A stretch of 64,000 bases of DNA from Nitrosomonas stercoris. Lineage in GTDB: Bacteria; Pseudomonadota; Gammaproteobacteria; Burkholderiales; Nitrosomonadaceae. The position numbers were made by a program, and so were the translations under genes. Within the stretch, counting starts at the first letter, position 1. Each line of letters starts with the position of its first letter. The notes under the pieces were generated by a model that ran no database searches, was not told where the DNA came from, and saw only the letters and a list, made by a program, of their open reading frames with translations. This document shows, piece after piece, positions 47,184 to 57,224 of the stretch. The stretch is taken from assembly GCA_006742785.1 (NCBI GenBank), contig AP019755.1, positions 1,736,001-1,800,000 on the forward strand, given 5' to 3'.

Positions 47184-49457
47184 TTAAGGAGCAACTGGTG
47201 CTGCTGTTTTTTCCTCATTGTCAAAGGTAAGAATGGCCTGGCCATTTTTATCGATATCTACAGTTACTTTGCCACCGTTGGCTAGTTGTCCAAATAGCAG
47301 CTCGTCAGCAAGTGCACGGCGAATCGTATCCTGAATCAGGCGCGCCATAGGACGTGCCCCCATCAGTGGGTCAAAGCCATGGTTAGCAAGATATTTACGT
47401 AAATTATCGGTAAAGGCAGCGTCTACCTTCTGTTCTTGTAACTGTGCTTCCAGCTCTATCAGGAACTTATCCACTACGCGCAATATAATTGCTTCGTTTA
47501 GCGGAGCGAATGAAATAATAGCATCCAGACGATTGCGAAATTCCGGCGTAAACAATCGTTTGATTTCAACCATTTCATCACCAGGTTGTGTATTTTTGGT
47601 GAAACCAATGGAAGCCTTGGTGAGTGCCTCTGCGCCGGCGTTTGTTGTCATGATAATAATCACATTGCGGAAATCTGCTTTGCGTCCATTGTTATCAGTC
47701 AGTGTGCCGTAGTCCATAACTTGCAGCATAACATTGAAAATATCAGGATGTGCTTTTTCAATTTCGTCAAATAGCAGCACAGCATGTGGCTGTTTAATCA
47801 CTGTTTCTGTCAGCAATCCTCCTTGGTCAAATCCAACATAACCCGGAGGCGCACCAACCAGTCGTGAGACTGCATGGCGTTCCATGTATTCAGACATATC
47901 AAAGCGGTGCAAGGGAATGCCAAGGGTATAAGCAAGTTGACGTGCAACCTCGGTTTTTCCTACCCCAGTTGGCCCAGAAAACAGGAAAGAGCCAATCGGT
48001 TTGCCTGTATTGCCCAATCCGCTGCGTGCCATTTTGATAGCGGAAGCCAATGCATCAATAGCAGGATCTTGGCCAAAAACAATTGCTTTGAGATCGCGGC
48101 CTAATGTTTTCAGTTTGTTGCGATCATCACTGGAGACATTTTGTGGTGGTATTTTGGCTATACCAGCAATCACGTACTCTATTTCTTGCTTACCAATCGT
48201 TTTGCGTTGTTTGTATTTAGGCAAAATGCGCTGAGCAGCACCAGCTTCATCGATGACATCAATTGCTTTGTCAGGTAAGTGGCGATCATTAATAAAGCGT
48301 GCAGAGAGTTCTGCGGCTGCTGTGAGTGCCGTTTCGGTGTATTTGACGTTGTGGTGTTTTTCATAGCGAGATTTTAATCCACGCAAGATTTCGACTGTTT
48401 CGCTAATATCAGGCTCGGCAATGTCGATCTTTTGAAAACGGCGTGATAACGCATGATCTTTCTCAAAAACACCACGATACTCATTATAAGTGGTAGCACC
48501 GATGCATTTAAGCTGACCAGAGCTAAGAGTAGGTTTAAGCAGATTAGAGGCATCCAATGTTCCACCTGATGCAGCTCCTGCCCCAATCAAAGTGTGGATT
48601 TCATCGATAAATAAAATAGTTTTAGGATTATCAGTCAACTGCTTTAATACTGCCTTGAGGCGCTGTTCAAAATCACCCCGGTATTTTGTTCCGGCCAGTA
48701 GTGCACCCATGTCTAGCGCATAAACCTGATAATCGGTCAGAATATCTGGTACCCGGTTTTCAGTAATTCTTTTGGCTAACCCTTCAGCGATTGCCGTTTT
48801 TCCCACACCAGCTTCTCCAACCAGCAAAGGATTATTTTTGCGACGGCGACACAGTATTTGAATAACGCGCTCTACTTCCTTTGCGCGTCCTATTAAGGGA
48901 TCTATTTTATTGGTGTTGGCGAGATTATTCAGATTGATCGTGTAATTTTCCAGTGGATTGCTGGCATCTCGCTGCTCCTCGCTATTTGCTTTTCCCTCAT
49001 TTTTTTCAGATTCATTTTCCGGAGTGGTTTTACTTATTTTGTGGGAAATGTAGTTGACTACATCGAGTCGTGTAATGCCTTTTTGCTGTAGAAAGTAGGC
49101 GGCATGCGAATCTTTTTCGCCAAAAATTGCAACCAGCACATTAGCTCCCGTCACTTCTTTTTTGCCGGAAGATTGAACATGGAGGATGGCACGTTGAATC
49201 ACACGCTGGAAACCCAAGGTGGGTTGCGTATCAACGTCTCCAGATCCTTCAACTATCGGCGTATAACGAGAGATATGATCCTGTAGGGATTGGCGTAAAT
49301 CTTCAATATCAACCGCACAGGCAAGTAATACTTTTGCAGCACTGGGGTTATCTAATAACGCCAGCAGCAAGTATTCAACCGTAATGAATTCATAACGTTT
49401 TTGCCGTGATTCGACAAAAGCCATATGCAAACTTACTTCCAGTTCTTGCGCAATCAT
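47184..49457 (-). CDS. clpA: ATP-dependent Clp protease ATPase ClpA
   Basis: Hsp100 unfoldase that feeds ClpP. The 757-residue protein has the Clp N-domain, a first AAA module with GEAGVGKTAIAEG and FIDEIHTLIGAG, and a second with GPTGVGKTEVARQ and LLFDEIEKAHPD. The ClpP-contact loop reads IGF (ASIGFTKNTQ), in place of IGL in E. coli, which keeps the tripeptide pattern. The order clpS-clpA with a 1-base gap is standard. clpP is not in the window. Confidence 0.96.
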   Translation of the reverse strand: MIAQELEVSLHMAFVESRQKRYEFITVEYLLLALLDNPSAAKVLLACAVDIEDLRQSLQDHISRYTPIVEGSGDVDTQPTLGFQRVIQRAILHVQSSGKKEVTGANVLVAIFGEKDSHAAYFLQQKGITRLDVVNYISHKISKTTPENESEKNEGKANSEEQRDASNPLENYTINLNNLANTNKIDPLIGRAKEVERVIQILCRRRKNNPLLVGEAGVGKTAIAEGLAKRITENRVPDILTDYQVYALDMGALLAGTKYRGDFEQRLKAVLKQLTDNPKTILFIDEIHTLIGAGAASGGTLDASNLLKPTLSSGQLKCIGATTYNEYRGVFEKDHALSRRFQKIDIAEPDISETVEILRGLKSRYEKHHNVKYTETALTAAAELSARFINDRHLPDKAIDVIDEAGAAQRILPKYKQRKTIGKQEIEYVIAGIAKIPPQNVSSDDRNKLKTLGRDLKAIVFGQDPAIDALASAIKMARSGLGNTGKPIGSFLFSGPTGVGKTEVARQLAYTLGIPLHRFDMSEYMERHAVSRLVGAPPGYVGFDQGGLLTETVIKQPHAVLLFDEIEKAHPDIFNVMLQVMDYGTLTDNNGRKADFRNVIIIMTTNAGAEALTKASIGFTKNTQPGDEMVEIKRLFTPEFRNRLDAIISFAPLNEAIILRVVDKFLIELEAQLQEQKVDAAFTDNLRKYLANHGFDPLMGARPMARLIQDTIRRALADELLFGQLANGGKVTVDIDKNGQAILTFDNEEKTAAPVAP

Positions 49458-49458
49458 A

Positions 49459-49770
49459 TTATTCCTTCTCCATCACGCACATGAGTGGGTGTTGATTTTG
49501 TTTCGAAAATTCATTAACTTGTTGTACTTTTGTTGCAGCAATATCTCCAGGATACGTGCCGCATACACCGGCTCCTTCTGTGTGAACCTGCAGCATGATC
49601 CGGGTTGCCATTTCTTCATCCATGAAGAAAAAATGGCGTAATATTTTCACCACAAAATCCATAGGAGTGAAATCATCATTAATCAGTATGACCTTATATA
49701 AAGGGGGGGGAGCTAATTTGGTTTTGCTCTTCTCAATAACATTTTCCGGATTTCTACTGTTTGAAGCCAT
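49459..49770 (-). CDS. clpS: ClpA adaptor ClpS
   Basis: Binds N-degron substrates and passes them to ClpA. The 103-residue protein has the peptide-binding pocket [18 protein letters not shown] and [13 protein letters not shown]. Its N-terminal linker is coded with a run of eight C (minus strand) within APPPLY, at 49703-49710, which could slip and shift the frame. The ATG is at 49770. Confidence 0.95.
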   Translation of the reverse strand: MASNSRNPENVIEKSKTKLAPPPLYKVILINDDFTPMDFVVKILRHFFFMDEEMATRIMLQVHTEGAGVCGTYPGDIAATKVQQVNEFSKQNQHPLMCVMEKE

Positions 49771-50174
49771 GGTTTATATTTCTATATTCTATGATGTACC
49801 AAGTTTAATATTTTATAAGAAAAAATATTTAACAATGCAAACCTGTATATTTTAACCATTACTTAGCCTTTTCGGGTATGGATACTTGTTTGTATTTTGG
49901 GGTTTTTTGTTCTTTCTTCCCTCTCTGAGGGTAAGCTACGACAATATTTCTGTTTTTCTTAAGTAATTGGTTAGCGCATTATTGGCCTTATTTCGTAGTT
50001 AATAATTGATCGCATTAACATTATATTTGCTTGACTTGAGACATATTTTGCGTAAAACTGCAACCGGCGTTTGGCTTCAAGTTTTCTGCAGTACTGGTTA
50101 GAGCCGTTTGCGGTCTTGAAATTCAATAGTATCAGGGTATCCGGCCCAGTTTTTAGTTTTTATAGGAAGTAGAA
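49771..50174. other. Divergent regulatory region between clpS and the cold-shock gene
   Basis: Gene-free on both strands and AT-rich near clpS. It must hold the clpS promoter (reading left) and the cold-shock promoter (reading right). The right part contains a candidate TTGACT promoter at 50031 and then a leader of about 110 bases with scattered short dyads (for example TTCAAG near 50077 and CTTGAA near 50113). Confidence 0.5.
50031..50058 (+). promoter_or_regulatory. Candidate promoter of the cold-shock gene
   Basis: TTGACT at 50031-50036 and TAAAAC at 50053-50058 are separated by 16 bases. A start near 50065 would give a leader of about 110 bases before the ATG, in line with long, structured leaders of cspA-type genes. 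Weak -10 match. Confidence 0.4.
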
Positions 50175-50378
50175 ATGGCAACAGGCACAGTAAAGTGGTT
50201 TAATGATTCTAAGGGATTTGGTTTTATTACACCGGATGATGGGAGTGAGGATTTGTTCGCGCACTTTTCAGCGATCAATATGACAGGCTTCAAAACCCTG
50301 AAAGAAGGACAGAAGGTAAGCTTTGAAGTAACACAAGGGCCAAAAGGCAAACAGGCTTCAAATATCCAGTCAGAGTAA
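50175..50378 (+). CDS. CspA-family cold-shock protein
   Basis: A 67-residue single-domain nucleic-acid-binding protein. Both RNA-binding motifs are present: KGFGFITP (RNP1) and DLFAHFSAI (RNP2), in [14 protein letters not shown] ... EGQKVSFEV ... [11 protein letters not shown]. Members act as RNA chaperones or antiterminators. AGGAAG stands five bases before the ATG. It stands alone, with a long leader, and a stem-loop follows. Confidence 0.95.
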   Translation: MATGTVKWFNDSKGFGFITPDDGSEDLFAHFSAINMTGFKTLKEGQKVSFEVTQGPKGKQASNIQSE

Positions 50379-50422
50379 TTTGTCAGTCTAAATAAAATTG
50401 GCTGGTTTTATCCAGGCTAATT

Positions 50423-50465
50423 TTCCTGATCTGCTATTTCTGATAATAGATTGGCAGATCAGGAA
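50423..50465. other. 12-base-pair stem-loop between cold-shock gene and icd
   Basis: TTCCTGATCTGC (50423-50434) pairs perfectly with GCAGATCAGGAA (50454-50465) across a 19-base loop. No T run follows in either direction, so it is not a standard terminator, though it may stabilise or end the converging transcripts. Confidence 0.6.
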
Positions 50466-50565
50466 GTACAGAAGTGCTAAATACTTACTTAGGCAGTTCC
50501 TACAGAAGATTTCTTATAAGCATTGGTAATATAAATAAGTAAATCTGCTCCCATCAGTCGTATTG

Positions 50566-51813
50566 TTACATTCTTTGTATCATTGCATTACCAAACTCTG
50601 AGGTGCTGACTTGTTTGGCGTTGGGTGTTAGCCTGGCCAGATCATAAGTCATGATCTTATCTTGAATTGCTCTTTCCATTGAATGGATAACAACAGCTGC
50701 AGCTTCGTGCCAGTTGATATGTCTTAGCATCATTTCGGCAGATAGGATGATTGATCCTGGATTAACCTGATCTTTACCTGCATATTTGGGTGCTGTACCA
50801 TGTGTGGCTTCAAATATGGCAATGCTATCGCTTAAATTTGCACCTGGTGCGATTCCAATTCCACCTACTTGCGCAGCCAGTGCGTCAGAAATGTAATCAC
50901 CATTGAGATTGAGTGTGGCGATCACATCGTATTCAGCTGGACGCAGTAAAATTTGTTGGAGAAAAGCGTCGGCAATCACGTCTTTGATAATGATCTCACC
51001 GTTATTGTGTCGTAATTTCATCCAAGGCCCACCATCTAACAACTCTGCCCCAAATTCTCTGGCAGCTAATTCGTAACCCCATGTTTTAAAGGCACCCTCG
51101 GTAAATTTCATAATGTTACCTTTGTGCACCAGCGTGACAGAACGTCGGTTGTGATCAATTGCATATTGAATAGCTCTTCTGATCAGGCGCTCACTGCCTT
51201 CTTTAGAAACAGGCTTAATACCAATTGCAGAGGATTGCGGAAAGCGTATTTTTGAGGTACCCATTTCTGTTGTCAGAAAATTGATTACCTTGCTAACCGC
51301 ATCTGTTCCTGCTTCCCACTCGATGCCCGCATAGATATCTTCCGAATTTTCACGAAATATCACCATGTCCACTTTCTCTGGCTGTTTAACTGGGCTGGGC
51401 ACCCCTTGGAAGTAACGCACCGGACGCAAGCAGACATACAAATCTAGCAATTGTCGTAATGCAACATTGATGGAGCGGATGCCGCCACTCACTGGTGTGG
51501 TGAGAGGACCTTTGATAGACACCACGAATTCTTTAGCAGCTTGCAAAGTTTCTTCTGGCAGCCAGGTATCTGGTCCGTAAATACGAGTGGATTTTTCACC
51601 TGCATAAATCTCCATCCAAGAAATTTTCTTGGAGTCTCCATACGCTTTTTTAACAGCTGCATCAATTACCTTAATCATTACTGGCGTAATATCTATGCCA
51701 GTACCATCTCCCTCAATAAAGGGAATAATTGGATTATTGGGTACAGTTAAAGAAAAATCGTTGTTAACTTGAATTTTATCGCCAGTAGTTGGCACTTTAA
51801 TATGTTGATACAT
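50566..51813 (-). CDS. icd: NADP-dependent isocitrate dehydrogenase
   Basis: TCA-cycle enzyme that converts isocitrate to 2-oxoglutarate. The 415-residue protein has [54 protein letters not shown] and [16 protein letters not shown]. The Lys-Tyr pair in GTAPKYAG is the known mark of NADP specificity. Full length and of the homodimeric E. coli type. It stands alone, about 195 bases downstream of scpB, on the same strand. Confidence 0.96.
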   Translation of the reverse strand: MYQHIKVPTTGDKIQVNNDFSLTVPNNPIIPFIEGDGTGIDITPVMIKVIDAAVKKAYGDSKKISWMEIYAGEKSTRIYGPDTWLPEETLQAAKEFVVSIKGPLTTPVSGGIRSINVALRQLLDLYVCLRPVRYFQGVPSPVKQPEKVDMVIFRENSEDIYAGIEWEAGTDAVSKVINFLTTEMGTSKIRFPQSSAIGIKPVSKEGSERLIRRAIQYAIDHNRRSVTLVHKGNIMKFTEGAFKTWGYELAAREFGAELLDGGPWMKLRHNNGEIIIKDVIADAFLQQILLRPAEYDVIATLNLNGDYISDALAAQVGGIGIAPGANLSDSIAIFEATHGTAPKYAGKDQVNPGSIILSAEMMLRHINWHEAAAVVIHSMERAIQDKIMTYDLARLTPNAKQVSTSEFGNAMIQRM

Positions 51814-52008
51814 AGTTTCTCCGGGATTAGAAAATTTGCGGGATTTCTAAAAAAATATCTGTACTGCCTGTTTGGTATTAAAAATCAGCTCAAAATATTT
51901 ATTTGTTACGCACGGTTCGTTTTTTATTAATTTTTACCTTGAATTGATTCTGTTTCAATATTTTTAGAAGATTCTTTGGATTAGTTTTTTTGCTTCTTTT
52001 CTTATGTG

Positions 52009-52608
52009 CTAGGTTAATTGGGTACCTTCTATTGCTGTGTGATCAAGTGGATTATCTGCTGGCTCTTCCAAGGATTTGAAGCTTTCCAGAGAAGGTAGTT
52101 GTTCCAGTGATTGTAAATTAAGATCATCAAGAAAATGCTGAGTAGTGGCATATAAATAAGGTCTGCCAGGTGTATCACGTTGGCCGATAGTTTCAATCCA
52201 GCCGCGCAGCTCCAGTGTTCTGATGATAGGAGTGGAAACCGCAACACCACGAATTTCCTCAATATCTCCACGTGTAACTGGCTGGCGATAAGCAATCACC
52301 GCAAGCGTTTCCATCACAGCGCGTGAATAACGTGGTGGTTTTTGTGGATCGAGCCGATCCAGAAAAACTTGCATCTCTGGTTTGCTTTGAAAGCGCCATC
52401 CACCTGCAACTGCAACTAATTCTATTCCACTATCATGCCATTTTTTATCCAGAAATATTAATGCTGCTTGCAATGTTTTGTTGTCAACCTTGCCCTCAAA
52501 TAGTTTGTTGAGTTCATTGAGAGATAAGGGCCCGGAAGTTGTCAGCAATGCAGTTTCCAGAACGTTGGTTATTTGCTCTTGTGAAAAAAGTAAGTTAGTC
52601 GTGGTCAA
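52009..52608 (-). CDS. scpB: Segregation and condensation protein B
   Basis: Winged-helix partner of ScpA and SMC in chromosome condensation. The 199-residue protein has VLETALLTTSGPLSLNELNK, SRAVMETLAVIAYRQPVTRG, DIEEIRGVAVSTPIIRTLEL and GRPYLYATTQHFLDDLNLQS. Starts one base after the scpA stop, so the two are coupled. The C-terminal tail is low in complexity and not conserved. No smc gene is in the window. Confidence 0.94.
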   Translation of the reverse strand: MTTTNLLFSQEQITNVLETALLTTSGPLSLNELNKLFEGKVDNKTLQAALIFLDKKWHDSGIELVAVAGGWRFQSKPEMQVFLDRLDPQKPPRYSRAVMETLAVIAYRQPVTRGDIEEIRGVAVSTPIIRTLELRGWIETIGQRDTPGRPYLYATTQHFLDDLNLQSLEQLPSLESFKSLEEPADNPLDHTAIEGTQLT

Positions 52609-52609
52609 T

Positions 52610-53401
52610 TCAATCTAATCGGGTAGGGTGGACATAAATTATTCCAAAGTGATCTGTTTGCGTGATATCAACCAACGCGGCACGAGCAAGCTCCAGTAGT
52701 GCTATAAAACTAGCGACTAATTTGTGAATATTGGAAACACCTGCAAATAATTCTGTAAAAGGAGTGACGCTATTTCTAGTTTGTAAGTTTTTCAGGATTT
52801 CATCCATGCAGGTATGAATAGCAATCGTCTCGCGATAAACGGTGTGGCTGCTATTCAATCTGGAACGCTCAACCAGTGTCAGCCAAGCGTGACATAGATC
52901 TTGTTCATTAACGTCAGGAAGCTGTTTTTCAGCAATAAAATTTGTCCAGACATGTGTCAACATAAAATTTTCGCCAGCGACTGGTAAATTGTGTATGTGC
53001 ACGGTAGCCTGTTTAATTTGTTCGTATTCCAATAAGCGTCTAACCAGTTCTGCACGCGGATCAACCTCTTCTTCCTGGATAATAGTTGGTTGTGGCAATA
53101 ACATACGCGATTTAATGTTGATTAGCAGCGCTGTCATTAGCAGATATTCAGCAGCTAGCTCAAATTGATCAGCGCGCATTGTTTCAACATAAGCAATATA
53201 TTGTTGTGTGAGTTCCGCCATTGGAATGTCAAGGATATCCAGGTTGTGTTTACGAATGAGATAGAGCAGCAGGTCAAGCGGCCCCTCAAAAGTTTCCAGA
53301 AAAACTTGCAGTGCGTCTGGTGGGATATACAGATCCTGTGGTACTTCGCGTAAGGGAACACCTTGTATGGTTGCGATGGCATCGATGGCGCCGTCTGACA
53401 T
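52610..53401 (-). CDS. scpA: Segregation and condensation protein A
   Basis: Kleisin subunit bridging SMC heads. The 263-residue protein has the family N-terminal region VFLETFEGPLDLLLYLIRKH, LDILDIPMAELTQQYIAYVE and AAEYLLMTALLINIKSRMLL with LPQP, and a C-terminal winged helix (FIALLELARAALVDITQTDH). It lies between trpS and scpB on the minus strand, a conserved betaproteobacterial order. Confidence 0.94.
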   Translation of the reverse strand: MSDGAIDAIATIQGVPLREVPQDLYIPPDALQVFLETFEGPLDLLLYLIRKHNLDILDIPMAELTQQYIAYVETMRADQFELAAEYLLMTALLINIKSRMLLPQPTIIQEEEVDPRAELVRRLLEYEQIKQATVHIHNLPVAGENFMLTHVWTNFIAEKQLPDVNEQDLCHAWLTLVERSRLNSSHTVYRETIAIHTCMDEILKNLQTRNSVTPFTELFAGVSNIHKLVASFIALLELARAALVDITQTDHFGIIYVHPTRLD

Positions 53402-53452
53402 AATGTGGTAGCTATATTTTCAATAATGTTAAGGTTGGTTGAGCTATATGAA

Positions 53453-54661
53453 TTATATTGTTGGATAGCCAATTCCCAATGCTAATCTAATATCTCGCAT
53501 TGTTTCTTCCGCTAATTGATTGGCTTTTTCATTTCCTGCCATGATGATTTTTTTGACTTGAGCAGGATCATTTTCATACATTTTTGCACGTTCCAAAATC
53601 GGTGCTTGCTCTTCTAGGATGGATTGAATGACTGGTTGTTTGCATTCCAGACAACCAATCCCCGCTGTGGTGCAACCCTCCCATACCCATTGTTTAGTAT
53701 CTGCAGATGAATAAAGTTGATGAAATTGCCAGACTGGGCATTTTTCTGGATTACCAGGATCACTGCGACGAACACGAGCTGGATCGGTAGGCATAGTACG
53801 AATTTTTTTGGCAATGCTGTCAGCATCTTCACGCAGACCGATGGTGTTACCATATGATTTAGACATTTTTTGACCATCTAACCCAGGCATTTTTGAAGCT
53901 TTGGTAAGTAGGGTTTGCGGTTCGGGCAAGATTACTCTGCTCCTACCTTCCAGATAACCGAATAATCGCTCACGATCATCCATACTAAGATTTTGCTGTG
54001 TTTCCAGTAATGATTTTGCCTCACGCAAGGCTTGCTCATCTCCTTGTTCTTGGTAACGATTACGCAGTTCGTTATAGAGTTTACCTTTTTTAGCCCCCAT
54101 TTTTTTGATAGTTTGGGTGATCTTTTCTGCAAAATCTGGTTCTTTACCAAAGATATGATTAAAGCGGCGTGATACCTCACGTGTGAATTCTAAATGCGGT
54201 GCTTGATCTTCTCCCACCGGAACAAGATTGGCCCGATAAACCAGTATATCGGCACTTTGTAGCAGTGGATAACCTAGAAAACCGTAGGTGCTGAGATCTT
54301 TTTCTGTCAGTTTTTCTTGTTGATCCTTATAAGTTGGTACTCGTTCCAGCCAGCCTAGCGGCGTAATCATAGATAGTAGCAAGTACAGCTCAGCGTGAGC
54401 AGGCACCTTTGATTGAATAAACAGGGTTGCCTGTGCAGGATCCACGCCTGCTGCTAGCCAGTCGATCGCCATGTCCCAGCTGTTTTGTTCGATAATTTGA
54501 GGCGAATCGTAGTGAGTGGTCAACGCGTGCCAATCCGCTACAAAAAATAAACACTCGTATTTTTGTTGTAAAGAGAGCCAATTTTTCAATACGCCGTGGT
54601 AATGTCCCAGATGCAGATTTCCTGTTGGGCGCATACCTGATAGAACACGGTCAGCAAACAT
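53453..54661 (-). CDS. trpS: Tryptophanyl-tRNA synthetase
   Basis: Class I synthetase that charges tRNA-Trp. The 402-residue protein has the HIGH-type motif GNLHLGHYHGVLKNW near the start and KMSKS in GLDGQKMSKSYGNT. It is longer than E. coli TrpS (334 residues) through an insert around residues 170-230 (ITQTIKKMGAKKGKLYNELR ...), a form common in betaproteobacteria. Second in a run with the M50 protease upstream. Confidence 0.96.
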   Translation of the reverse strand: MFADRVLSGMRPTGNLHLGHYHGVLKNWLSLQQKYECLFFVADWHALTTHYDSPQIIEQNSWDMAIDWLAAGVDPAQATLFIQSKVPAHAELYLLLSMITPLGWLERVPTYKDQQEKLTEKDLSTYGFLGYPLLQSADILVYRANLVPVGEDQAPHLEFTREVSRRFNHIFGKEPDFAEKITQTIKKMGAKKGKLYNELRNRYQEQGDEQALREAKSLLETQQNLSMDDRERLFGYLEGRSRVILPEPQTLLTKASKMPGLDGQKMSKSYGNTIGLREDADSIAKKIRTMPTDPARVRRSDPGNPEKCPVWQFHQLYSSADTKQWVWEGCTTAGIGCLECKQPVIQSILEEQAPILERAKMYENDPAQVKKIIMAGNEKANQLAEETMRDIRLALGIGYPTI

Positions 54662-54703
54662 TTTTACAAAACTCCGAATAGCGTGGAATTGGAAGAAAAT
54701 TAT

Positions 54704-55369
54704 TTATATATAAAGTCCAAACAGCACAACAAGCATCTGTTTGGTCATGGTGATTAATGGCCACAATATGACACTGAGCCCGCCACTGAAAAGCAATATG
54801 AGCAAAATTGCAAAGCCATAAGGTTCGATTTGTGCAAATTTCCAGGCAAGTTTATTAGGCAGCAAACTAACAGCGATGCGCCCTCCGTCAAGAGGTGGAA
54901 TGGGTAAAAGATTCAATACCATCAGGATTACGTTGATTTCAATGCCGGCAATTCCCATTAATATCATGGGCTTGGCGTAAATGCCATCAGGTACACTGAT
55001 GCCGAATTTGATAACCATTGCCCAGAAAAAAGCCATAAGCAAATTGACGCCTGGCCCGGCAGCGGCTACCCACAACATGTCTTTTTTGGGTTGCCGTAGT
55101 TGGTTGAAATCAACTGGCACCGGCTTGGCCCAACCAAATAATAAACCACTACCCATCAGCAATTTGCTTGCCAGAAACAACATTAAAGGCAATAAGATGG
55201 TGCCAAAGGGATCAATATGCCTCAGTGGATTTAAACTAATGCGCCCCGCTTTTTCTGCGGTTGGATCGCCGAAATACTTGGCGACATAGCCATGCGCCGC
55301 TTCATGTATCGTAATAGCGAAAATAACGGGTAGAGCATAAATGGCGATACCTTGAATGATGTCATTCAT
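54704..55369 (-). CDS. Site-2-protease-type membrane metallopeptidase (M50)
   Basis: A 221-residue polytopic protein with HEAAH at residues 22-26 inside the first helix and the second metal site in NLLPIPPLDGGRI. Members cleave peptide bonds within membranes, but substrates of this subfamily are unknown. The ATG at 55369 (MNDIIQGIAIY) overlaps the stop of the preceding gene by 8 bases; a longer frame to 55405 would overlap more. Standard neighbour of trpS and the YciO-type gene in betaproteobacteria. Confidence 0.9.
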   Translation of the reverse strand: MNDIIQGIAIYALPVIFAITIHEAAHGYVAKYFGDPTAEKAGRISLNPLRHIDPFGTILLPLMLFLASKLLMGSGLLFGWAKPVPVDFNQLRQPKKDMLWVAAAGPGVNLLMAFFWAMVIKFGISVPDGIYAKPMILMGIAGIEINVILMVLNLLPIPPLDGGRIAVSLLPNKLAWKFAQIEPYGFAILLILLFSGGLSVILWPLITMTKQMLVVLFGLYI

Positions 55370-55994
55370 GCGTGATTCCCAAAGGCGATAATTTTCCTTT
55401 GCCAAGGCGCGCCACTTTGGGAGTAGCTTCCGTCAAATCAATTACCGTCGTCATATTGGTGCCGCATGAACCGGCATCCATTACTAATTCAATTTCATGT
55501 TCCAGACGTTGACGTATTTCTTCTCCGTCGTTGAGTGGAAATTCATCTTCCGGCAGCATTAGCGTAGAACTTAATATGGGCTCATTTAATTCAGTCAGCA
55601 ATGCCTGTGCCACCGGATGTTCAGGGATACGCAAACCAATCGTATGTCGCTTGGGATGCTGCAAGCGTCGTGGAACTTCACGACTTGCGATTAAAATAAA
55701 AGTATAGCTACCTGGGGTAGCTGCTTTAAGCAAACGGTATTGCGCATTGTCCACTTTGGCGTATGTGGCTATTTCTGCCAGATCCCGGCATACCAGTGTG
55801 AAATTGTGATGCTGATCTACCTTGCGAATAGAACGAATACGATCCAGTGCTTCCTTATTACCAATTTGGCAACCCAATGCGTAGCAGGAATCAGTTGGGT
55901 AAGCAACGATACCGCCTTTGCGAATAATATCGGCTGCTTGACGTATTAATCGTAAATGAGGTGTTTGAGGATGTATAGAAAAAAATTGAGCCAT
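55362..55994 (-). CDS. YciO/Sua5-type threonylcarbamoyl-AMP synthase homologue
   Basis: A 210-residue protein of the YrdC/Sua5 fold, with IRKGGIVAYPTDSCYALGCQ, ATPGSYTFILIASREVPRRL, HPKRHTIGLRIPEHPVAQAL and LSSTLMLPEDEFPL. True TsaC enzymes make the t6A tRNA precursor; the YciO branch, which this resembles in length and neighbours, has weaker and less certain activity. The gene lies between the PHP phosphatase and the M50 protease. Confidence 0.88.
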   Translation of the reverse strand: MAQFFSIHPQTPHLRLIRQAADIIRKGGIVAYPTDSCYALGCQIGNKEALDRIRSIRKVDQHHNFTLVCRDLAEIATYAKVDNAQYRLLKAATPGSYTFILIASREVPRRLQHPKRHTIGLRIPEHPVAQALLTELNEPILSSTLMLPEDEFPLNDGEEIRQRLEHEIELVMDAGSCGTNMTTVIDLTEATPKVARLGKGKLSPLGITHE

Positions 55995-56077
55995 AATTGT
56001 TTTTAAGATGATTGTTTAATATGAAATACGCAATAATTTCGTGTTCCAGAACAATGCTTAAAGAAGCGAAAATCTGA

Positions 56078-56965
56078 TTATACGGTTGGTTGATTGGAAG
56101 AGGGGGTCGTAATTTTTTTATGAAACACTGGGAGATCCCACTGTGACCATATCGGAGTGCATTCGGGAGGAAGTGTTGGTAAACGGCCTAGATCAAAATA
56201 GCTCTCTCCTGGGCCGTGGTAATCAGATCCACAGGAAGCATATAGATCCATACGAGCAGCAAGCTGTGCAAATTGTCGGGTTTGCTCTGGGGTATGGCTG
56301 GAAGTGACAACTTCTATACCTTTTCCACCCAGTTCACAGAATTCGTTGAGTAATTGCTCTAGTAAATGAGAGCTGAGCTTATAGCGGGCAGGGTGGGCAA
56401 TGATGGCTTGACCGCCGCTACCACGAATCCAGGCAATTGCTTCGTCCAGGCCAGCCCATATGTGTGAAACATAACCCGGCTTGCCCTTGACCAGAAATTT
56501 TTTGAATACGGATTTGACATTTTTTGCGTATCCATGGCTGACTAAGAAACGCGCAAAATGTGTACGGCCAATTAAACCTCGTTCACCAGCTTGTTTGCGT
56601 GCGCCTTCAAATCCACCACGAATGCCGCATCGTTCCAAGTGTGCTGCAATTGCTTGCGCACGCTCAAGACGCCCATCTCGAATTTTTTTAAGTCCGTGCG
56701 CGAGTGGAGGATGGTGAGGATCAATATCCAGTCCCAAGATATGTAACGTGCGATTGCGCCATGTAACGGAAATCTCGACCCCATTGATTAGCGTAATGTT
56801 TTCCTGCTGTGCTTGCTGGTGTGCTTCTTTCAAGCCAGCGGTGTCATCATGATCTGTTAACGCTAATATATCTATCTCACGGCTCCCGGCGTGAATCAAT
56901 AATTGAGAAGGAGATAAAACTCCGTCGGATATTGTTGAATGGCTATGTAAATCAATATTTAACAT
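56078..56965 (-). CDS. PHP-domain phosphatase (3',5'-nucleoside bisphosphate type, YciV-like)
   Basis: A 295-residue PHP-family hydrolase with metal ligands in DLHSHSTISDG, LALTDHDDTAGLKEA, GVEISVTW, RTHFARFLVSHG, IIAHPARY and CGSDYHGPGESYF. Relatives remove phosphates from 3',5'-nucleoside bisphosphates and trim 5' ends of RNA fragments. The ATG at 56965 starts MLNIDLHSHS; the frame to 57043 adds 26 unrelated residues. First gene of the PHP-yciO-M50-trpS-scpA-scpB run. Confidence 0.9.
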   Translation of the reverse strand: MLNIDLHSHSTISDGVLSPSQLLIHAGSREIDILALTDHDDTAGLKEAHQQAQQENITLINGVEISVTWRNRTLHILGLDIDPHHPPLAHGLKKIRDGRLERAQAIAAHLERCGIRGGFEGARKQAGERGLIGRTHFARFLVSHGYAKNVKSVFKKFLVKGKPGYVSHIWAGLDEAIAWIRGSGGQAIIAHPARYKLSSHLLEQLLNEFCELGGKGIEVVTSSHTPEQTRQFAQLAARMDLYASCGSDYHGPGESYFDLGRLPTLPPECTPIWSQWDLPVFHKKITTPSSNQPTV

Positions 56966-57224
56966 CAGAGAACATACGTCACAAAATGAGCTCTTATCAT
57001 AGCACGCTGTTTCTAGATAGATGATCGTTCTGACCAGATACAACCAGATAATTTAGTTAGAGCATATTTGTGCGAATTCTTCAGTAAAATAGGTGGTTGA
57101 TAATAACTCTTGCAAATTTCGCACCATATTTTTGTGGCAATGTGGTTTATTTTATTCCGTGTTGGTGATTGCTGAGTGAATAATTATATTGATTTACTTT
57201 TCCTGGGAGAAATGGGGGCAGTGT

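Noticed and set aside
57189-57224. TTG start for the gene at the head of the glycan cluster
   Set aside because: No ribosome site; the GTG at 57225 has a GGGGG in the right place. Kept as an alternative.
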